A stretch of 64,000 nt of DNA, taken from positions 22,391,976 through 22,455,975 of the forward strand of contig NC_053409.1 of assembly GCF_016859285.1 (NCBI RefSeq), in the 5' to 3' direction. The number at the start of each line of letters is the position of its first letter. The first letter of the stretch is position 1. A program made the translations under genes and the position numbers. Below, in pieces: positions 26,501 to 37,100 of this stretch. Under the pieces are notes generated by a model, which saw only the letters and a list, made by a program, of their open reading frames with translations, was not told the origin of the DNA and did no database searches. This DNA comes from Xiphias gladius. Its lineage: Eukaryota; Chordata; Actinopteri; Istiophoriformes; Xiphiidae.

Positions 26501-27353
26501 TGAAATATAAATGTAAACACACCATATATATTGTATATAGAAATGTTTATATACTTACACTGTATATATCCGCCCATTTCATGTATGTACATTAACTTAT
26601 TACATTACTCATTCAATATTTATTCTGGCACTCCTCTGCACTCTTGTGTGCTTATTATAATTTACACAAGCTACTTGACTTGAAATTAGACACTGTATGT
26701 TGTTGTTCATTGTTGCTTATTATAAATGCATCTATTTTTCAGCCTACTTGTATGTACATAACATTTCTATGTTCGCATTTACATTTTATCTGCCCTCAGC
26801 TTTGTTTTCTTTTTAGCTGTATGTCTCTCTCTTTCTTGCTATCTGTCTTCCCTAAATCTTTTTCTTGGAACTATGTGTAAGTAAGTTGAGAACAACTGAA
26901 AGAATCAGACTCAAATTCCTTGGGAAACAACCGGATCCCACATCCCCTTGACTTTCTTTTTACCTGCATCTTTCTTAATTCGGTAGAGGAGGAGATGCCC
27001 TGGTTTTGTTCCAACAAGCAGCCAGTCCTCTGTGGGAAGAGAGACTCAGAGTCAATGACAGGTCAAATGATGCTGTCAGTCATTTCAGACATATCATGGT
27101 GTGAAAAACAAACTTTTTCAGTCAGCGCTTGCGGGAAGATCATTCATGTCAGTGGTGAGACAACTCATCATAGACAAGTGGGACACCTGAGACTGCAGTT
27201 CCATAAACGCCCAGAAAGACCGGTTCAATGTCAAAGAATAAAAGAGTAGCTTTGGGATACATGAAGTGTTAACAACTTACCCCAGGCCGCAAGACAGTCA
27301 ATCTGAAGAGGAAGCTTTTCCAAAATAGGCACTGGTTCATAGGCGTCATGCAT
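5582..27353 (-). CDS. vps39: VPS39, HOPS complex subunit (Vam6/Vps39-like)
   Basis: HOPS tethering subunit for fusion of late endosomes and autophagosomes with lysosomes. Exons in transcript order: 27281-27353, 26964-27029, 26390-26454, 25804-25846, 25468-25562, 24406-24504, 24198-24290, 23481-23664, 21000-21120, 19916-20036, 19449-19578, 18777-18919, 18449-18589, 17044-17185, 14308-14394, 12777-12850, 12251-12467, 11241-11369, 10739-10841, 10305-10350, 9245-9394, 7101-7235, 6266-6357, 5582-5663. They total 2631 nt, giving 876 residues; human is about 875-886. It starts MHDAYEPVPILEKLP. The N-terminal third is the CNH domain, followed by the alpha-helical clathrin-repeat-like region (containing IPYLEHIIYVWDE and LLEERALLLGRMGKHEQALF) and a C-terminal zinc-binding module with cysteines 840, 843, 865 and 866 and His862. 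It ends VCPTEQ, unlike the human tail. All junctions use GT-AG and rejoin in phase. The closest alternative, TGFBRAP1, is excluded by near-identity to human VPS39 along the length. Confidence 0.97.
6435..6620. repeat. Teleost GGGCTGCAACTAA-type MITE copy
   Basis: In the VPS39 intron between the 7101-7235 and 6266-6357 exons. It contains TGTTCTGCGATTATTTT and ATGTCAGAAAATGGTGAAAA, words typical of this fish repeat, and later TTGAGTTAACTATGATAAA. It is diverged and has no coding content. Confidence 0.5.
11396..11530. repeat. Teleost GGGCTGCAACTAA-type MITE fragment
   Basis: In a VPS39 intron. It begins AGAGCTGAAACAGTT, continues with CAATTAATTGATCAGT and includes TTCTCTGGTTCCACCTTCTTAGATGTGA, split here only in description; all are landmarks of the same fish repeat. 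It is a partial copy. Confidence 0.45.
13156..13472 (-). repeat. Teleost GGGCTGCAACTAA-type MITE, inverted copy
   Basis: In a VPS39 intron. Read on the minus strand it begins GGGCTGCACTTTATGGTTG and ends near TGACTAATCCCTTGACTTG, matching both ends of the family. The interior is diverged. Confidence 0.5.
14395..17043. other. Large VPS39 intron, nothing recognised
   Basis: A 2649-bp AT-rich intron. I see no coding exon, RNA gene or recognisable transposon in it. The open frames at 14497-14835 and 15861-16052 have no similarity that I can name. Confidence 0.6.
21121..23480. other. Large VPS39 intron, nothing recognised
   Basis: A 2360-bp intron without recognisable genes. The stretch 21830-22150 is less AT-rich than its surroundings, but I cannot assign it. 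Open frames here are scattered and unlike known proteins. Confidence 0.55.
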
Positions 27354-28000
27354 GTTGAAGCAATGTTGCTGATTCAATTTACAGGTAGCGCTGATGGATC
27401 GATCCCACGGATTTGACGCCTGTCGGACAACAGCTGACTTACTGGCCGCTGATCAATCTGTTAGGTTGGTACGCCTGTATGTGCTGCCATTAACCGACGG
27501 AGCAGTTAAGTGTTTTGACAGGCAACGAGGAAATCTGGTCTGGTAAACCCCTAACCTCGCTGACTGATGTAATGAAATGCTGTTTGGCTTGTTAGCCAGC
27601 TATCTCTCCGACCATAACAACAGCTGATCGTTAGCCTGCTAGCTCGGAAGTTAGCAAGCCACGGCTACTTGCCCCTAAACATTGCTCCCTCTCACTCCAT
27701 GTCAACTGAAAACCGAGCAAAGGCAGTCAGTTACTTTGTCGATAACAACTAACGTAACGTCAGTCAACTCAGTAGGGCCGGTATCGAACAACGCATTGGC
27801 CTTGACACCTTGTTTTCGTTAGCCAGGTTAGCCTCTTGCTACTTCCTCAGTTGTGTTGACGAGGGCTGCGCGAGGGAATGGGGTTTGACAGGCACGTGAC
27901 TGTAGTCACTGCACTCACGAGGAACGCGTTAAAGGCAGAGGTGAAGTGACTGAAGTTGTGGTTGCAGCTAAATAGTGGTGTGTGATTCTCGCGAGATTTT
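27354..28000 (-). promoter_or_regulatory. VPS39 5' UTR and promoter region
   Basis: The 650 bases upstream of the VPS39 start codon are less AT-rich than the flanking spacer and contain many CpG and GCTAGC/GTTAGC words. The palindrome TCTCGCGAGA lies at 27987-27996. No TATA box is evident, which suits a housekeeping gene. The transcription start cannot be placed from sequence alone. Confidence 0.5.
27987..27996. promoter_or_regulatory. TCTCGCGAGA promoter element
   Basis: A perfect ten-base palindrome, 634 bases upstream of the VPS39 ATG. This element is established as a core promoter motif of CpG-rich housekeeping promoters, and BANP is reported as its activator. Its role here is inferred. 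Confidence 0.55.
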
Positions 28001-28038
28001 GTTCATAGAGTTTTTCAAAACACTTGCAAAAGTAAAGC

Positions 28039-28710
28039 TTTTTTTTTTTTTTTTTTTTTTTAGCAAACAATTGGGCAACAAGGATAAAAACCGCTGCAAC
28101 TTCTTTGACACTGATATCGAAACGAAGAGTTTTTTTTTTTTAACCTAAATGATTTCCGTGATTAAAATGTTATGACAATCATTTCAAAACTAAATAGGCT
28201 CAAGTTTACATGTGCGTGACAACCATACAGGGAAACGAAATATTGTCTCACATCGCAACATGAAACAGACATTAAGGACGAGTACAAGATGATAAATAGG
28301 CGCAAAAAGCAACATAATCAGAAACTAACAACGATAAACTTAAAGGAAAGGAAAAAAGATACCCTTGGCCATTTACTTTAAATTACTTTTGACGTAAAAA
28401 TTCGGAATTTTCATCTAAAAAAAACAAGCGGAAATGTTGCAAAAGTAATAATATATTTGCCGATGTCGACTTTAAGTAACAGTGTATTAAACTTTTGTTC
28501 CCATCAGCACTTCGATGCTTTTTATAAAAAGCATCGAAGTGCATAAATAAGCCAAGGACATTTATCAAAATTACTTGTTTTAATTCCTGATAAGACGCCA
28601 GTCTTTTATTTTTGTTGTTTTATTATTATGATTATTATTTTAGTTGTTTTGTCCTTGAGTCCTGCTATGTTGTTTTTTTTTTATTTTGGATCAATTTAAT
28701 GTTGCAACTC
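28039..28710. other. AT-rich spacer upstream of VPS39
   Basis: A poly(T) run near 28039-28061, AT-rich unique-looking sequence and a 36-bp perfect palindrome (28507-28542, listed separately). No gene is seen. Confidence 0.6.
28507..28542. repeat. 36-bp perfect palindrome
   Basis: Each half is 18 bases (GCACTTCGATGCTTTTTA and its exact reverse complement) with no spacer. The next base pair outward is mismatched. It lies about 1150 bases upstream of the VPS39 ATG. Confidence 0.95.
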
Positions 28711-29239
28711 GTTTTTTTTTTCTGTGTAATGGTTATACTGTTTCAGGATAAACTTTTATACTTAACTACCATCAACTGTTACAGTAAAGGATTAAAAAAG
28801 GATTTAAAAAAAAAAAAAGATACAAGTGCTACAAGAATAGTAAGACGTAATCATTCACAACACAAACATTCTTTTTTGGAATGTGTATCATCTTTAAGTG
28901 CTAAAACATCTAGTCCATAAGTCACACAACAGTTCCAAAGAGAATATGCTTAAGAATGCCCCTGTACATTAAAACATTCATCCTAAATACACACAAGAAC
29001 TGACATTTTAACAATGTTTCAATATAAATTTTATTTGCAAGACATTCGCAAAAAGCCATACAATTTCCTCAGCTTCACATTACAATGTAGACTCACATCC
29101 GGAAATTGGGCTTCAGTATCTCTCAGAAATGTAAATCTCCTCAACAAGACTTGGACAAATATAAAAAACATAAATTAAGAAATTTAGAATATCCATACAT
29201 ACTGCAGTAGACTGCACAAGGACGGGAATAAATACCACT

Positions 29240-29281
29240 CAGCCACATTAAAACTCGTAACTGGTTTTAATGTTGTGGCTG
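29240..29281. repeat. Tc1/mariner-like terminal inverted repeats, copy 1
   Basis: CAGCCACATTAAAAC and, after nine bases, GTTTTAATGTTGTGGCTG form an imperfect hairpin. These ends resemble the termini of a widespread fish Tc1/mariner family with CAGCCATAACATTAAAACC ends (from memory). The transposon interior is missing, so this is a collapsed, non-coding remnant. Confidence 0.5.
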
Positions 29282-29928
29282 ATTGGTGCAATTCTGCTAG
29301 ATAAGTCAGAAAATTATTTTTGCAGTGAGAATGGGATAGGCTTAAAGGAATTTGACCTCTGGTGAAATAAAAAATATGAATTTATCATGTACAGTATTTT
29401 TTTTTTTTTTTTCTGTGTAATGGTTATACTGTTTCAGGATAAACTTTTATACTTAACTACCATCAACTGTTACAGTAAAGGATTAAAAAAGGATTTAAAA
29501 AAAAAAAGATACAAGTGCTACAAGAATAGTAAGACGTAATCATTCACAACACAAACATTATTTTTTTGAATGTGTATCATCTTTAAGTGCTAAAACATCT
29601 AGTCCATAAGTCATACAACAGTTCCAAAGAGAATATGCTTAAGAATGCCCCTGTACATTAAAACATTCATCCTAAATACACACAAGAACTGACATTTTAA
29701 TAATGTTTCAATATAAATTTTATTTGCAAGACATTCGCAAAAAGCCATACAATTTCCTCAGCTTCACATTACAATGTAGACTCACATCCGGAAATTGGGC
29801 TTCAGTATCTCTCAGAAATGTAAATATCCTCAACAAGACTTGGACAAATATAAAAAACATAAATTAAGAAATTTAGAATATCCATACATACTGCAGTAGA
29901 CTGCACAAGGACGGGAATAAATACCACT

Positions 29929-29970
29929 CAGCCACATTAAAACTCGTAACTGGTTTTAATGTTGTGGCTG
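29929..29970. repeat. Tc1/mariner-like terminal inverted repeats, copy 2
   Basis: The duplicate of the hairpin at 29240-29281, carried by the second unit of the tandem duplication. Confidence 0.5.
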
Positions 29971-30108
29971 ATTGGTGCAATTCTGCTAGATAAGTCAGAA
30001 AATTATTTTTGCAGTGAGAATGGGATAGGCTTAAAGGAATTTGACCTCTGGTGAAATAAAAAATATGAATTTATCATGTACAGTATTTTTTTTTTTTTTT
30101 TTTTTTTT

Positions 30109-31246
30109 AAACTACCCTGTTCTACTGAATTTAGGTGAAGACGTAAATAAAGCTCTGGCCCAGTCAGTGGACGGTGATTGAGAAAGGATTACATACATAT
30201 AGACAGTCACGTGTATATTTGAAATTAGGCCCACACCACATCCACAAGGCTCATCAATGAATTCTGTGATTCAGTAACTAAAAAAAAGTTTTCACTTTGG
30301 TGACATGAAGCAGACCTAAATTTCTGCTGTTATGTGAAAATCTACAAAATCTTCTTCTTTATAGAGATGAAATAAACATACTTAACTTTGGACTCATGAC
30401 TACTTATGCTTGAAAATGGGTCTGGAAAAAAATTATATTTTATATAAGGGTTATACATTGTTCCCATTGAGGACCATGCAATCTTTCATTTGTCAGTAAA
30501 AGTTTGAAAATAACCAGAACTAGAGTAGCATTTTCACTTGCTTGAGCTGTTCTGTGTAAAGATGACATCTCAGAAGTGATCTGGTCTCGCACTTGTGTCT
30601 ACAAAATGGACACTTTTGATGTTTATGATAGCATATACTTGGCTTCGAAAGAGTTTCATCACCAACAGGGTCACTACATTCTCCCAGCCCAAAAGACAGT
30701 GTTTTCTAGTTAACACCAGCATCCCCCAAAACACAGAGTTAGCACGTTTTCCCCTGAAAACTGTGATATGCTTCATGTATCAATATTCACTAATGCAGCC
30801 GTGTTCACATACGGTAACATTGGCAAATATACTGAATTCTGATATCCAAGATTAATCAGTTAGCCAGAAAACAAAGTGTTAGTTATGTGTTAACAGTAAG
30901 AAAGGTTTAGCTGCATAAAGTGAGCTCAGGAAATGTTCAATGGCTGGGTAAAAGCGTAAAAACGTTACTCTTTTTTAGTTATCTGGCTAAATGGTTAATC
31001 ATACCATGCAGTTGCTTGCTCATTTAAAAATTAAACGTGTGTCATCATGTGACCTATTAAATATGTAACGCAGTAAAACACATGCTGAAAACAGCATTTT
31101 TTTACATTTAGTTTATGGCACAGCACATCTCTGCAGATAACCTAGAGTTAAAGTGTCAGATGCTGTGTTGACATAAATATAATCTCTTTTTATGCACAAT
31201 AACTTGGTGTCCCCATTATAAATACCATGTGGTAGCCTACTTCCGG
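30109..31246. other. AT-rich spacer
   Basis: No gene, RNA or recognisable transposon is seen. The opposed short open frames at 30570-30855 are overlapping antisense frames without similarity to known proteins. Confidence 0.55.
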
Positions 31247-33150
31247 CCTCAGAATATTCTCACCCTGAAAGCTTCCCCGTGACCGGCATCACTGGCAGTC
31301 ATCCAGGAATTCACAGAACCAGTTACCCTGGTAACGTCCGTTCTATTTCATTCCTTCCTGACTGTGGCAGTAAACAAAGTGCATGACTCATACCTGTAGC
31401 GTCATGAGGAACCGATACCCACCTACTGATCAACTTGTAGAAGCCAATGGCAGAAGGGTTGATGCTAGCGTGGACCCAGAGGCCACATTAAGGCAACAGA
31501 ACTTGGAGAGTGTGCAAGGTACTGTCCAGGGCGCTCCCACACGGATCTTCCCTAGTGACATCCCCCTCATTGCCGTCCAGGATGTGGCCACACCCCTGGT
31601 AGAATGACAGATAACATCTAATGGGGCAGATTTACCTGCTACTGCATAAGCCTATTTGGTTGTTTCAGCAAACTAGTTCTATGGCCTGATTAACTTGGCT
31701 TTGGGATAAAACCTTTGGTAGGAAAGAGATATCTGGCCACAGTGTCACACACCATATTTGTGGAAGGAGCCCTTGTGCTCTACAAGGTCTCATAAACTGA
31801 GGGCTCACGGTCAGTTAGAAGTGGTCAATCTCCATCAATGGCCATATCCAGAGCTGAAGGAGGGTCGGAGATGGATGCCTAACATTCCCATCCAGCTGGA
31901 ACGGGAGGTCCATCCTCACTTGGAGCTGCCAAGGAACTCTGTCCAACAGACACAGTAGTGTGGAGCACCAAATCCTTGATGGCCATTTGGGGGCCCCTAG
32001 GAGGACCCTGTGATCTGACAATCTCACCCTCTGAAGCATGGGCATTATCAGGGGGATCAGAGGGAATGCATAAAAGAAAGCCCTCTGCTAGGTATTGGCA
32101 AGAGAATCTATCCCAAGCCGGGCACTGGCCTCTGCCAAGGAAAACCCCAAAGGACAATGAGACGTGCTCTCTGAGGCAAATCTGTCACAGAGTTAGTATT
32201 GCCTGGGAGATACATCACCCTCAAGGAGGCCAATCGAGGATAAGCCCATGTCCACAGTCTCTGGGCTTCTCTTGGGGACTCCAGTGACCTGGTCCCCCCT
32301 TGATGGTTGATATGAAACACTCATGAGGTGTTGTCTGTTCGAATGAGCTAATGCTTTCCTTTGAGAAAGGGCAAGAAGTGCTTCAGCACCAATTAGACAG
32401 TCCAGATTTCTAAGACATTGATGCGCTGCTCTCCCCACTGAGGGCTCCAAACTCCCTGGACTGACCTCTTCTGCCACAATGCCCCCCTACCATGAGGTGA
32501 GCCTCAATGAGACTGAGCCAAGAGGTACACCATGCAGCAGAAATGTGCTGTCCCTACACTGGCAGAGAAGAACAAGGCACTTGTGAGCGACTCTGACCTT
32601 GACCCACCTGTGTAGACGTGGATTCATGTGGAGGCTGTTGTACCACGTCTGCAGAGGGCGTAGATGCAGCAGCCTAAGGGGTGTGAATGCTGAGGTTGCC
32701 GTTAGTATCCCAAGCAGCCTGAGCCACGTCTAGACGGTCAAACTGCCCCCATTTGGAAAGACCATAGTAATCCATGAATCCTCTCCACCCGCTCCACAGT
32801 CAGGCATGCCTGCATTGACACTGAATCCTGAGACAAGCCAACAAAGGTCTGCTGTGTCGGAGGGAACGAGCTCATCTCTCGATTTACAGACATGCCCAGT
32901 GCCTCAATATGAGCGGGGCGTTGGACGTTGCTTGTTCTGCCTCCTGAAACGAGGGGATGCAAATAAGTCAGTGATCGAGATAAGGGAGTTTCTTTACTCC
33001 TGTCAGGCATAGTGATGTTAAGGCTGCCGTCATGCACCTTGTAAAAAGGCGAGGAGCCAGGGACAGGCCAAATGGAAGGACAGCAAACTGGTAGGCAAAC
33101 TGGAGTGGTGCCCAAAATGTCTGGGTCATGTCATGTAATCCAAGCGAGAA
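31247..33150 (-). mobile_element. Degraded DIRS-type tyrosine-recombinase retrotransposon
   Basis: Read on the minus strand, several broken frames give, in order, pieces of a DIRS-type polyprotein. First come reverse transcriptase pieces with FAYQFAVLPFGLSLAPRLFT (about 33090-33030). The catalytic box then reads YLDH followed by a stop instead of YLDD (near 32970), and MQACLTVERVERI follows near 32790. RNase H-like pieces follow: WGEQRINVLE, and FHINHQGG with GNTNSVTDL (about 32400-32170). A connector with FQLDGNVRHP comes next (about 31880), then the tyrosine-recombinase C-terminus with HSTRGVATSW (about 31600). Frameshifts and stops separate all parts, so it cannot be active. Both termini look incomplete. 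The family is assigned from motif order and memory of fish DIRS elements, not from a search. Confidence 0.75.
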
Positions 33151-33390
33151 CTGCGGTTGGCCACAGAATGCAATCAGAACTTCTAGAAGTTCTATATTTC
33201 AATGCAACCAGACAAACAAATGGCCAGCCAGTCTGGCTAATCAAACCTGCTGCCAGCCTGTTCCCCTGAATTGCACTTGTAGCCAGCTAATCCAAGTGAG
33301 AACTCTGACAAGGCCACAGGATGCAAATCACAACCTCTGCCAACTTGCTGCCAGCCTGTTTGCCTGAATTGCGCTTGTAACTTACCAAGC
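33136..33390. repeat. Diverged short direct repeat
   Basis: TAATCCAAG followed by GAGAACT and GGCCACAG occurs near 33136 and again near 33288. GCTGCCAGCCTGTT followed by CCTGAATTGC occurs near 33250 and again near 33349. The two copies differ in length by about 50 bases, so this is an old duplication with an indel. Confidence 0.6.
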
Positions 33391-34159
33391 TAAGCTAGGA
33401 AAACCAGAGGAGAGCTGCTTGTGACTGGAATATCTAGCATTTGGAGGAATCCACTTGCACAACCAACGGCTTAAGACAGTTAGTGTAGCTGGTGAACAAG
33501 CCAGCACAAGACAGCAGCAGCCGGCATAAGAGGAGGACACGAACAGTGAGAACATAAAAGAGGCCAAGATGTACATCACACACATGACTTTGTTTATATA
33601 AGATCTCGAACTGTGCAGAGCACAAGGAGACATATCCACTTTGTTTACTGCCATTTGAAGTTCGAAAGGAATGAAACAGAACCACATGACCTATTAAGTA
33701 TTGTATTAATCTAAAACCACAGGACAGGATTTTGATAAATATTCTATTTTTCATGAGAGCATTGTGTAAAATGCCCAGTTTCTGCTTAATTTGGCCAAGT
33801 TTGTGACTGTGAAGAAATTTCTTTGAAACAAATAAAACATTTATCGAAGTTCCCTGCTGTGTAATTGCTTCAGTTTCAAACCAGTCCCAGAATGGCAGTC
33901 TAGAGATCAACAACAACAGCCAACCCCTCCAACTCAGGGTTGCACAGTACTGCCTTAATAAAACACACTATTCATGCTTCTTTGAGCTTATTAAGGTATT
34001 ACACAATACCTGTGAAATATAATTAAAAAGTTAAAGTTTCTTGAGAGACCATTTGGCTTTGACCACATTTTTTGGTAATCAGATCACCCAGAATGCATTC
34101 ATTGCTGCCTCAGTGAAATTCTTTCTTTTGATTCTCACATCATGTTCTCACATTTACTT
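33391..34159 (-). other. Probable TMEM87A 3' UTR and spacer
   Basis: The sequence just below 34160 should be TMEM87A 3' UTR. I could not find a canonical minus-strand AATAAA in the first 600 bases. The open frame at 33434-33916 (160 codons, minus) resembles no known protein and has no coding signature that I can defend. Confidence 0.4.
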
Positions 34160-37100
34160 CTACTCCATTTTGGATCTCTCCATTTTGGTTTTCAGGATTT
34201 CCTTGAAAAAAGGGAACACAGATTAATGCATTTACAGTAATATTATGGTGTAGAATTATAGCACAGTAAAGGTCATTAACAAGAGCATTTAAAATAATAC
34301 AAAAATGTGACTGTAATCAAGGGACTAGCAAGGAAAGGAAAAGCCTTTACCTCTTCCTCATCTAGCATTACAGGGAGAGCTCTGTATGGAGAGAAAAAAG
34401 TAGTGAGAGATTAGAGAAGGAGGCAGCCAATGCATTCACACAGACAAACATTTTAAGATACTCTCTATACCTCTTTTGTGATTCCAAAGTGTTGCTATTT
34501 GGGTATTAACAGTGTATCTTTCTAGTCTTAAATGTCCTCGATGAGGTGCTATAAGCTACATTAATACACTTAGATAAGATGAGACAACATGACATATTAA
34601 AAAGAATTACAGTTTTAAGCCAATACCTTATTCTCACAAGTTCCAGGTAGCATAACACTGTACTGTGAAACCATTACAGGATATTTTCAAGGCAGCCTTG
34701 ACCTTACAAAGACTGTCCCTGAGAATGTCAGTTCAATGTCTAAAATATAAATGTATTACTTACACATCAGCAACAGTTGTAGGAATGTTCTCCTCAACCC
34801 ATTTCAGGTCTTCATCCTGACGACAAAAGAGTTTATAAATACGAAATGATTGAATTACGCTTGGAAAAAGCAATAAATGGATAAAAGAAGAGAGATGACA
34901 TAACATACCTCTTTACTCAATAGTTTCTGAGAGCCATTAGTGTCAGGCTTTGCGCCTCTCATCTTCATTCCCTCTGAAAAAAAAAAAAAAAAAAAAAAAA
35001 AGCTGAGATCACATTACAGTCCCTTGTCCAATGACATGATTGTAACATAACTAGGTTACTCAATTTTCCATTTATATATACTATTATATGATTATAAAAT
35101 GAAATGAATTTTTTCTCCACATGTCTGCAAGAACAGATGTAGATCATGGCCTCAGTAGAACTGGGTTATACAACATTACACCCCAACTGACAACATCGTC
35201 TTAAGAGTATCTGAGGTAAATTGTGGGCAGACCTAGATTATTTATAAATTAGTGGATTTGGTTAAAGTCGCAATCTCGAGGATTGTCATTGAAATAATTG
35301 TCTGTTAACTCACTATCTATTGCCAAATGAAGTAACACAGTGGTGACTGAGCCTATGGCCCACTGATGAAAGTATTGCAGTATTCATATATTTGCAGAAC
35401 AGGGTGTTTGTGGTGACATTCCAGGAAAAAATGTGGTATTTATGTTACTGCTAAAGCAAACATTTCCTACTGCTGCAGCTTCAAATTAAAAGTATTTAAC
35501 TGACGAAACCATTTTAAATTTATTATGAAGTAGTCACAGGAAACGCAATGTGTTTGTCAGTGAGCTTGGCACTTCCTGCTCTTGTTTATCATAACAAGAC
35601 AACAGTCACTTTCTGCATTTTCTACAGTGGAAATGTTTGAAATATTCCAGGGAGTAATAGAACAACAAGGAGCAGCTACAGTGAGCTCTTAGACGATGAC
35701 CTGCAGGCGACAGGCTGCACACCTCCAACTTCTCAGCAACTCCTTCTCTGTTCCCTGCCGTTTGAAGATCATGCCATGTGCAGCATAAAACAGATCACGG
35801 TTGCTCAAAGAATAATGGAAAAAGGCCAATTTATGCGTGATATCTTTAATAAAAAATAACAATAGTTTGTTTTTCTTCCCCCCTAGAGTTCTGTGACCTG
35901 TAGTACTACAGGTGTCACCAAATCAACCAGGACTGAGATCCTCGAGATTGCCACTTTAAATATGGAGAAATAAAGACGGCATCAGAAAAGACTGACTTTA
36001 GTGTTCCCACATTTCGTGTTGGTGAGACAAACATGAGGAAAACCATCTCATATTTATCACTGCAGATAGGCTTGTTCGATGGCAAACATTAATAATGACA
36101 GACTTTAAACAAATGCCACCAGGGAGGGTGTTAGCTGGTGCAATCAGTTGCTGTGGCGTAAGATTTAGATACTGATTATATATTTATACAATATTTCTCT
36201 GGTTGTCAGGGCATTTGAACTGTACTAACACAACAGGCTGTCTCTTCTCTTTGTATTCTAAACATTGTCTAACGCAAGTGTCCTAAATAATAAGCAATGA
36301 AAAGCAGGACTAATCCATCTTACCAAAAGCTTCATTCAGCATGGGTTCCTTGGCCTCATCCTCTTCGTCGTCTTCATCAATCAGAGGGGAATGGGAGAAC
36401 CTAAGAGGAAAGAGAACACAGGCTCAGATCTAGCTGCTAAAGACCATGTTAACCATGCATTTGGACAGAAGGTTTTTGGACTCCAGGGTCACTCCAGCTC
36501 CAGATTGACACTGACCTCTGGCTGTTAGCAGATGGCCGCAGCAGCACCATGATGACTAGCAGAATGGTGGAGAACAGGAGACGCCAAAAGGCATCGTCTA
36601 CCCACAAGTCCCTCCAACCCTGTGGAAAGGATAAAAATAGAAAAGAGTAAATACAGAGATGGATTTTATCAAGTTGGAAGGAAAGTTCATTTTACATCTC
36701 TGTATAAACAAGAAACGGAAACCACATGGACAAAACAGCAACACAAAACGACAATAAATCAGTAACAGAAAACAAACTGACCGTCTGGCAGTCTACCAGC
36801 TTGAAGACTTTGGTGGTCCAGATAATGAATATGATGGAAGCTGTGGACGCAAAGTAAACACTGGTCTTATTTGGGTGTCTGTACACGGTATGCAAATGCT
36901 TAGAAACAGCACATGAAACCTCCCACCAGTGAAACCGGAGTTAGAAATTGAACAAAAGGTTATCCCAGCCAGAGGGATGACAAAAATATAAATGCATTTT
37001 AATACACAAGGTGCCTATTAAAACAGTATAGGGCAGATATGTTAAAGGAATAAAGGAATATTTCCCAAAAATTTTGGGAAATACATGCCTATTTCAAGTC

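Larger units (their letters stand above)
28711..30108. repeat. Recent tandem duplication, unit about 690 bp
   Basis: Copy 1 runs from about 28711 to 29400 and copy 2 from about 29401 to 30108. TCTGTGTAATGGTTATACTG starts at 28721 and again at 29412, and ATTTATCATGTACAGTA occurs near the end of both. The copies differ by only a handful of substitutions plus poly(A)/poly(T) length changes. Both are bounded by poly(T) runs, which may have mediated the duplication. On the minus strand each unit has an AATAAA signal, near 29029 and 29719. No protein frame is shared or convincing. Confidence 0.95.

Noticed and set aside
33434..33916. 160-codon minus-strand open frame
   Set aside because: No recognisable motif, and composition like other AT-rich spacer frames. 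It lies between TMEM87A and a transposon relic.
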